In this document: piece after piece, positions 18,201 through 20,589 of the stretch
Numbering within the stretch: the stretch's first letter is position 1
Layout of the letters: each line of letters begins with the position of its first letter
Assembly (NCBI GenBank): GCA_002506365.1
Contig: DAXK01000047.1
Span: 1-20,589 of the forward strand
Source of the DNA: an archaeon UBA583
GTDB lineage: Archaea > Nanobdellota > Nanobdellia > Woesearchaeales > UBA583
DNA: 20,589 nucleotides
Reading direction: 5' to 3'
Made by a program: the position numbers and the translations under genes
The notes under the pieces: generated by a model
Told to the model about the DNA's origin: nothing
The model's input: only the letters and a program-made list of their open reading frames with translations
The model's database searches: none

Positions 18201-20589
18201 AAAATTAAAATTATTCCAACAATAATTATAAAAAATGTTTTTTTATTTTTTGAAAATTTCATATTTTGAGTTTTATTAAATCTATCTTTATAACCAAATT
18301 TGAAAATTAATAATCCTAATATAATTATTAACAATAAAGAAATTACTATTACTTTTGTTAAACTTTGTTTTGGCTTACTAAACTTAAATTTTTGTGTAAA
18401 TGTATCTTCAACTCCTGACCCATAAACCGTATTTAAACTAATAGTATAATCTCCATACTCTAACTCTAACTCCTTAAATTTTTCAAAATTTTCAATAATA
18501 ACTAATTCTGTTTGAACTACAATATCCTTTTTATACTCAGATAATAATAAACCTGTTGAATCAAAAATTTTAAAAGTTAAATTTACAGGAGTATCTTTAG
18601 TTCCAAAACTTTCAAAAGTAATCTTACTAGATAAATCATCTAAAGAATTAATTGAATATGTAAATAATGCAAATGTAATATCAAATAAAAAATCAGGTAA
18701 ATCCTTTAAAGTTACAGCTTTAATTACAGCTGAACTAATCTGTGGGATTCCTAAATCTTCAACAATATCAATATCATAACATTCATCAGTTGTAATATTA
18801 TACAACTCATCATCATCACACAAAGAACTCCATCCAGCAGTAGAACCAGACGATAATTGAGAAATTTGAGAATCAGTTAACTCCTTAATTGCGTAAGAAG
18901 AAAAAGAATCAGTAATAACACTAAAAGTTTCAGAACTATCATTTTGAGTTATATTTTCACTTACTAAAAAATAATCAGAAGGACAAGTTCTTAAAGTAAA
19001 ATTATAATCACTACATTTAAACACTCTTAAATTATCTGAATTTGTAAAAGTATAATTAGCATAAGACATAATTAATCTCGCACTAGAAAAATTATAATCT
19101 GTTTCAACTGCGTAAGTTACAACAACTGATGATAATTCAGTATGTCTATCAAATCCCACTGTTTGATTTGAAATTTCATCCAATACTGTATCAAAAAAAG
19201 TTAAAGCAAATTCATCATTATAAGTAATATACTCAATATCCAAACTTTTATTTATTAAAGTTAAATTCACACTTGAGTTCACATTATTTAATCTATATAA
19301 TAAATTATTATTATCATATAAATTAATAGTTAAATTCAAAGTCTTATTTTCTTCAGAACTAAAATTTAAAATTGGAACAAAATTTAAAGTTACATTTACA
19401 GATTCTAAAACATTAAAAGTATAATTTAAAGTTGAATTATATGTAAAATAAGAATCATTCGCAAAAAATGAAACATTATACTCACCATAATTTAAAGGTG
19501 TCAAAATTGTTTTAAAATAAGTTGTAGTATTAATTACATTTACTAAATCATAAGTTTGTGAATAAGTAGAATTTGATAAAATCGCATAAACACTATCAAC
19601 CATATTTGTTGAATTAATATCAACAGATAAATTAATTGAAAAATTTGGAGCAAAATTAGAATCATTTAATGGTGAATTAACACTAATTAAAACACTAGGA
19701 TTACTTAAAATATTTAAATCATCACTACAAGAAATATTTGAATAAATATTTTTATTTGTTGTATGATATGAATTTACACAAATTGAAATATCATCATTAA
19801 CACTTGTATCTAAACTATCAAAAAAACTTAAATTAGTTAAAACATTTGGTAACTGATTTAACAATAAATTATCAAATTGAAAATTTTGAATTGAATAAGT
19901 TGTATTTGAACTAACTAAATAATTTCCTAACAAATTAATTCCTAAACTTGAATTAATTTCTAAATTAGTAACTGTAAAACTCGACGATTGCCTTTGAGAA
20001 TTTAACTCCCAACTTTGAGATAAATTAGAAGTTACCTTAATTAAATTATTCTGTAAAGATTGAGCAAAACTAATATATAAATTATTTAAATAATCAACTG
20101 AAGTTGTATAAACTGAACTAACTAATCCATCAGCAAAAACATTAAAAGTATAATTAAAAGTAGAAGTATCTAACTTAAACACATTAATTTGTTTACTTGA
20201 ACTTTGAGTTGTAGAAAATAAAGTTAAATATAAATACCCATATTGAACATTAACTCCCGAAATAATATTTGATATATTTTGAGTCAAATTTGTTTGATTT
20301 AATTCTAAACTATAATTAAAACCAGATTTATTATATTTATATATAATAATTTGTTCATCATTAATTAAATCATCAATTTCTCCTAAAACAAAAATACCAT
20401 CTAAATTTTCTTCATCAACTACAACATAATTTAATTTTGAATTATTGATAGTTATATTTTTAACATAATTTCCCGTTGAATTATAAATTAATAAAACTGA
20501 ATCTCTATATGTTACATTAGAATTATTTTTTTGAACTAAAACATAAATATTTCCATTTGAATCAATATCAAAATAATCTTTTGAATTTA
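9227..20589 (-). CDS. Giant fused surface protein, 5' end beyond window (at least 3786 aa)
   Basis: This is a cell-surface protein frame open to the window edge; the TTG at 20287 is not a convincing start because coding continues upstream in the same style. The upstream half has propeller-like strands with DSNGNIY-type motifs, an Ig-like segment and a Cys-containing module, then a membrane helix at about 18357-18301. Codon 18262 (ATG) starts a signal peptide for a second protein of 3011 aa. In that numbering: propeller-like region ~60-430, Ig-like domains ~495-700, DUF2341-like ~758-835, PA14-like ~905-1005, LamG-like ~1175-1380, twelve Ig-like repeats ~1428-2615, a Cys module ~2618-2960, a membrane helix ~2963-2981 and a very basic cytoplasmic tail ending RLKKLKK. 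N-x-S/T sequons are dense, fitting an archaeal glycoprotein. Likely roles are adhesion or host-cell contact (inference). Whether it is made as one chain or two proteins is open. Confidence 0.9.
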   Translation of the reverse strand, partial: NSKDYFDIDSNGNIYVLVQKNNSNVTYRDSVLLIYNSTGNYVKNITINNSKLNYVVVDEENLDGIFVLGEIDDLINDEQIIIYKYNKSGFNYSLELNQTNLTQNISNIISGVNVQYGYLYLTLFSTTQSSSKQINVFKLDTSTFNYTFNVFADGLVSSVYTTSVDYLNNLYISFAQSLQNNLIKVTSNLSQSWELNSQRQSSSFTVTNLEINSSLGINLLGNYLVSSNTTYSIQNFQFDNLLLNQLPNVLTNLSFFDSLDTSVNDDISICVNSYHTTNKNIYSNISCSDDLNILSNPSVLISVNSPLNDSNFAPNFSINLSVDINSTNMVDSVYAILSNSTYSQTYDLVNVINTTTYFKTILTPLNYGEYNVSFFANDSYFTYNSTLNYTFNVLESVNVTLNFVPILNFSSEENKTLNLTINLYDNNNLLYRLNNVNSSVNLTLINKSLDIEYITYNDEFALTFFDTVLDEISNQTVGFDRHTELSSVVVTYAVETDYNFSSARLIMSYANYTFTNSDNLRVFKCSDYNFTLRTCPSDYFLVSENITQNDSSETFSVITDSFSSYAIKELTDSQISQLSSGSTAGWSSLCDDDELYNITTDECYDIDIVEDLGIPQISSAVIKAVTLKDLPDFLFDITFALFTYSINSLDDLSSKITFESFGTKDTPVNLTFKIFDSTGLLLSEYKKDIVVQTELVIIENFEKFKELELEYGDYTISLNTVYGSGVEDTFTQKFKFSKPKQSLTKVIVISLLLIIILGLLIFKFGYKDRFNKTQNMKFSKNKKTFFIIIVGIILILLLSVKFTNAIDLESQTGEIKLYLTGTGAENMAFSGEWFRDGELLITEHNQITIPIDKQDEIDLDKTKIKSKLGKNNNQYVIYTYTNQNDVQISFLKIYDENFNEEFSKEFNQIKLDDIYLDSEDNFYIIYEQVNNAVIEKYNGDGEFIWTNSYSAKKSPRKFSQLLLYVDSDDNLYFTGKAVKLNDIDRGQLYVAKLDNDGDLDSKYEYINSKKNNPIIRVDSKNSPYFSMSESSRSNTNLYQMKLKDNFKYKSYTYQRYEPTNLVTKLEIDNNDYVLALSGSYTDKNVNLILDKINQDRQKEFTKEIEIDFLVDFYEIYVDILDNIFVVVSGRDSSEFFYYTISKFNSNGDELFSQTQKLSSNKIITGIDFDDENLDLQIFGVEFLDEESRLFIDKHKIGFISFGKPSDTRLLVDIVKSEFTYLGGDFSSCITPYDSEDILNYGERVCTDSIELEPREKDSIQEVLEQVDLQINSPTLEDSSLIFSIINLSVNVTPNSQISSVIAQITLPDFSREEITLQKSLENTYTNTYTLTNQTGDITIKFKVLNQENTELSSKEIFIYAIENIKPSLNSSTPVNNSKFTIQDSIQLETQVFDKYGINSVQAKVINPQGIISTYTLINISDSQFTSPTINTDILGEYSYNLTITDNNLNILESNNFKFEITEKVLDSILITSPDTTKINYFNDDETLELSGIINCNNNCDDYNTNLIPYSNKGLDTTENNFVQEITYNIQKQVSETFQTKLILNQNNLGENFKWDNNCNDIRIYDNFNQVNYWVEKCDSNNNEIIIWLEILPEMTKSNNLELSLTYGNSNYQSTSNPNSIFKTGKIHLTTGKCTNSNLCDMDNHNEADTLRENIENGNLEIYGEGYVDELYRTQNPYGSDEYYFSSYKFLFVPSEDGIYTFGTRSDDDSEIIIFDGSNYLNHQTHQIATTQYVNWHFNNACGETSGDKNPVQLKANQGYWVEYLSINGGGVGAQEMCIKKDSENFKTVNTENLKDNLLQINERTDILSNPIIEDEKEIVKSTTEQEDIDFPDLSFKCIPIQNDQCSFKFNYPGNNIFNDPYEIVVSAYLDSNNQVLIYSDKITVFQNKTELNLKSGIILNKPKNNLILDIDESLTFGFTPTDTDIYSCNLYGDWGGDWNLIEKWAYFSDNNLRNYWKLDNLNDEKGNKNLNVKGSVQLINSGGYDGGAYYNFPGGYKNYLETGINDIVSGNEVTISFWVKASGDINRKYLFRNNNELHAYGLYGKIEFDFNTVGNRWFGKQYSDVINDNKWHHIVAIYDGNYESRKSNVRIYTDGVLSSNRTSVHAYGNLNIGSKFKIGADPNGNNNWKGGLDEFRIFNRALDHNQARALFNKQLIMKSQNEFTINKFENFGKYEWNVMCTDYDGNDFWSNEDYSFEIKDVITEISNYNLDKSQYQIQSSVPLKITAINEKGIKSVGAIVTLPDDSVSALQLTKTGTDIYMTSYLVPNKIGEYKIIYQIIDSKDNIITSTEQNFSGVDLTKPEISDYLLSNNTYSTSQNINFKIKAIDESGINSVKAKITTPNNEEIIINLELIENIYISNYLIPNILGDFQLEYIVTDNSGNEIISNKQTFTSIDTTLPEELTHNSFSGNLNVDSNIQLQVSAVDNIEIKSIIAQMTNPFDRTEINLVKSSVDNLYSSIYKIPQILGEYSVKYIITDTSDNMLEIDGGTFNVVDNINPTILSYIPLKSIYNTSDNIILALQGEDNIGLTKTVVTIKTPSDEIETFDLVQSSDKHFASFYTIPNQTGNYEISYELFDTSNNSVRSDIQIITIYDDELPQIIDVSDLNLKQFNTSTIIDLSLSGTDNIELLNSKVIIITPNDKEVIIDLIKQANTFTNQYTIPEQLGIFQIKFELTDTSLNTKTSLIQTFSTLDTTLPEFEIIENLDNKTYSTLQNINLAIVATDNIGINKVTANIELSNQTVIQIPLTLSQDNTYTESYNIPELIGNYNIQYIITDSTNNDITSNIQTINVVDTTNPTILDYNSFSGIIYVDEKFDLSIKTVDNIHIENVIAQITTPLGESEFIVLDLNENNEYVGDYNVSNVIGVFNIKYLVEDSSSNLVEMDAGSLKSRDLIKPQITNFSIPDTNSPLTFVKLELTGEDNVDVHRAYAKVEQPDGEIKSYRLSKLNENDFSRNYRIPNLIGEFKIHYLLFDTSNNKQTTEINSFNSVDIINPSITSLNDLKSNLNTSYPISLGLSGKDNIGLSITRVLIEFPNGEQTIFEIPKVSDNQFSLLYTIPEMIGEYKITYRLYDTSNNSITSNIQTITVFDNKLPEILSTSNYNLEQISTNSNIDLTLVGVDNIELSKAKATITTPENEEVVIDLVKTSNEFTNSYTIPEKLGFYKIKYELFDTSLNSVESLVQTFSTLDTTFPEFTINSDLDNKTFPTLQNIDLSITATDNIGINEITANILLPNQTIIEIPLTLSQNNIYTSVYQIPELIDNYNIQYIITDGANNNISSEIQTFNIVDTTNPLITNITQLNNQNGYGINSNIDLVISGYDNIELLSAQAIIISENQSIQTIELEKITETLFSSNYIFPEQFGNYSIYYQLSDSSENVVRTLSQVYYVTDYKFEFQTNTINLSNNSVEYSIIISDENEELLSIQNSSSQTTIRLYNTSNDIEYKTFNSDLIVKINNLQLSDNTFEPLRLDKYIADNSQIITYGLENNMNFDSTFIELSYETLQIDNIDNLRFVLCEDYNFNNRTCNTQFNESNNNLIHNKLTNSFNYLTTSSSLAVGIIELPEPVENKTIETQIKKSSGSFYGKTCHYGYNIENGKTTCIEKIYNAEKVIQLQATQEVFAGQTLPQKNIRFDIFTPDISNEEELTSRLTFENFPSELTNVKISAKIFNVNSSLVSEYIGSEFIKGDDVVILDYYNFNEFDLETGNYSIVLTTNYGDNVEDYFVREFEFVESTLFEKYSTLSLVLIGLIAVIATWNAFRLTKKYNPLNITERGVRKYKKYKRLKKLKK
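9320..10410 (-). other. C-terminal membrane-anchor module, copy 2
   Basis: The module shares a layout with the end of the upstream half (18301-19400). NLRFVLCEDYNFNNRTC matches NLRVFKCSDYNFTLRTC (both C-x9-C). Then comes a second pair with C-x12-C spacing (KTCHYGYNIENGKTTC here, LCDDDELYNITTDEC there), then a matching Ig-like domain (SRLTFENF...GNYSIVLTTNYGDNVEDYF against SKITFESF...GDYTISLNTVYGSGVEDTF), and a transmembrane helix (TLSLVLIGLIAVIATWNAF) before a basic tail. The cysteines probably form disulphides outside the cell. Confidence 0.75.
10420..13980 (-). repeat. Twelve tandem Ig-like repeats of about 99 residues
   Basis: Each unit is 294-300 bases. Boundaries fall at the Pro codons near 13682, 13388, 13091, 12794, 12497, 12197, 11900, 11606, 11309, 11012 and 10712. 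A unit has the pattern DNIGI..V.A.I..P, then Y...Y.IP...G.Y.I.Y...D.S.N, ending in an Asp-Thr-Thr-x-Pro-like linker, which is an Ig-like beta-sandwich layout. No unit is a perfect copy, but units 4, 5, 6 match units 9, 10, 11 one for one. The array likely forms a long stalk that holds the binding domains away from the membrane. Confidence 0.85.
14121..14740 (-). other. LamG/concanavalin-like domain coding segment
   Basis: The segment reads YWKLDN, GNEVTISFWVKASG, KWHHIVAIYDG, VRIYTDGVLSS, KIGADPNGNN and GGLDEFRIFNRAL, in the order usual for LamG-like jellyroll domains (Laminin_G_3 type). These commonly bind glycans or glycoproteins. It directly precedes the Ig-like stalk. The ligand is unknown. 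Confidence 0.85.
15249..15990 (-). other. DUF2341-like and PA14-like domain coding segment
   Basis: From 15990 to about 15760 the protein has the DUF2341 pattern: DIRIYDN, VNYWVEKCD, IIIWLEI, LSLTYGN. From 15550 to 15249 it has a PA14-like pattern: YKFLFVPSEDGIYTFGTRSDD, SEIIIFDG, a Cys pair (NNAC and EMC) and YWVEYLSINGGGVG. PA14 domains are beta-barrels often used for carbohydrate binding. Confidence 0.7.
18173..18357 (-). other. Membrane anchor followed directly by an internal signal peptide
   Basis: Reading in transcription order there is a hydrophobic helix (VIVISLLLIIILGLLIF), a basic linker (KFGYKDRFNKTQN), then Met at 18262, MKFSKNKK, a second hydrophobic stretch and a likely signal-peptidase site after Ala30 (FTNA/ID). 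The first part looks like the end of a surface protein, the second like the start of another. As one chain it would be a two-helix hairpin with a positive cytoplasmic loop, which is also topologically valid. Confidence 0.8.
18286..18293 (-). promoter_or_regulatory. Candidate internal TATA box for the second surface protein
   Basis: TTATAAAG is centred 27-28 bases before the ATG at 18262, the spacing expected if transcription began at the ATG itself and gave a leaderless mRNA, which is common in archaea. TATA-like strings are frequent in such AT-rich DNA, so position is the only support. Confidence 0.3.
18301..19400 (-). other. C-terminal membrane-anchor module, copy 1
   Basis: This is the counterpart of 9320-10410 at the end of the upstream half, with the same C-x9-C (codons at 19015 and 18985) and C-x12-C pairs, the same following Ig-like domain and a transmembrane helix. 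It lacks the long basic tail; instead the frame runs into the next signal peptide. Confidence 0.75.

Overview
The window looks like a chromosome piece from a very AT-rich archaeon, most likely of the DPANN type (Woesearchaeota/Pacearchaeota-like). This rests on four things seen in the sequence: an archaeal-style 23S rRNA preceded by tRNA-Ala(UGC), a canonical bulge-helix-bulge processing stem around the 23S, TATA boxes and T-rich terminators with almost no Shine-Dalgarno sites, and an enormous N/S/T-rich surface protein with many N-glycosylation sequons. The exact lineage is inference.

Every gene lies on the minus strand, so the window reads from right to left in transcription order. From 20589 to 9227 there is one open frame of at least 3786 codons that runs off the window edge. 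It is really two paralogous surface proteins fused head to tail. The upstream half ends in a membrane anchor, and it is followed at once by a Met and a typical signal peptide starting the second half. The second half (3011 aa) carries a propeller-like region, Ig-like domains, a DUF2341/PA14/LamG-type binding segment, twelve ~99-residue Ig-like repeats, and a copy of the same Cys-containing membrane-anchor module that ends the first half.

After a T-rich intergenic stretch with a 14-bp inverted repeat come two coupled genes that resemble AddB and AddA: an iron-sulphur RecB-type nuclease with a helicase-like but Walker-A-less N-terminus (9146-6402), and a UvrD-type helicase fused to a RecB nuclease (6400-3524). 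They are separated by one base. A 42-codon gene (3453-3325), too short for routine ORF calling, follows and ends in a T-rich terminator.

The last unit is tRNA-Ala (3140-3067) and 23S rRNA (about 2922-76), with its own TATA box about 60 bp upstream of the tRNA. The 16S gene, which in the classical archaeal operon would precede tRNA-Ala, is absent: protein genes sit there instead, so the rRNA genes are split. The 23S has unusual bases at positions that are nearly invariant elsewhere, notably GAAA in place of the sarcin-ricin GAGA loop, while helix 93 and the 2057-2611 pair show compensatory changes that argue for a working rRNA. No 5S gene is visible in the 75 bases left after the 23S.
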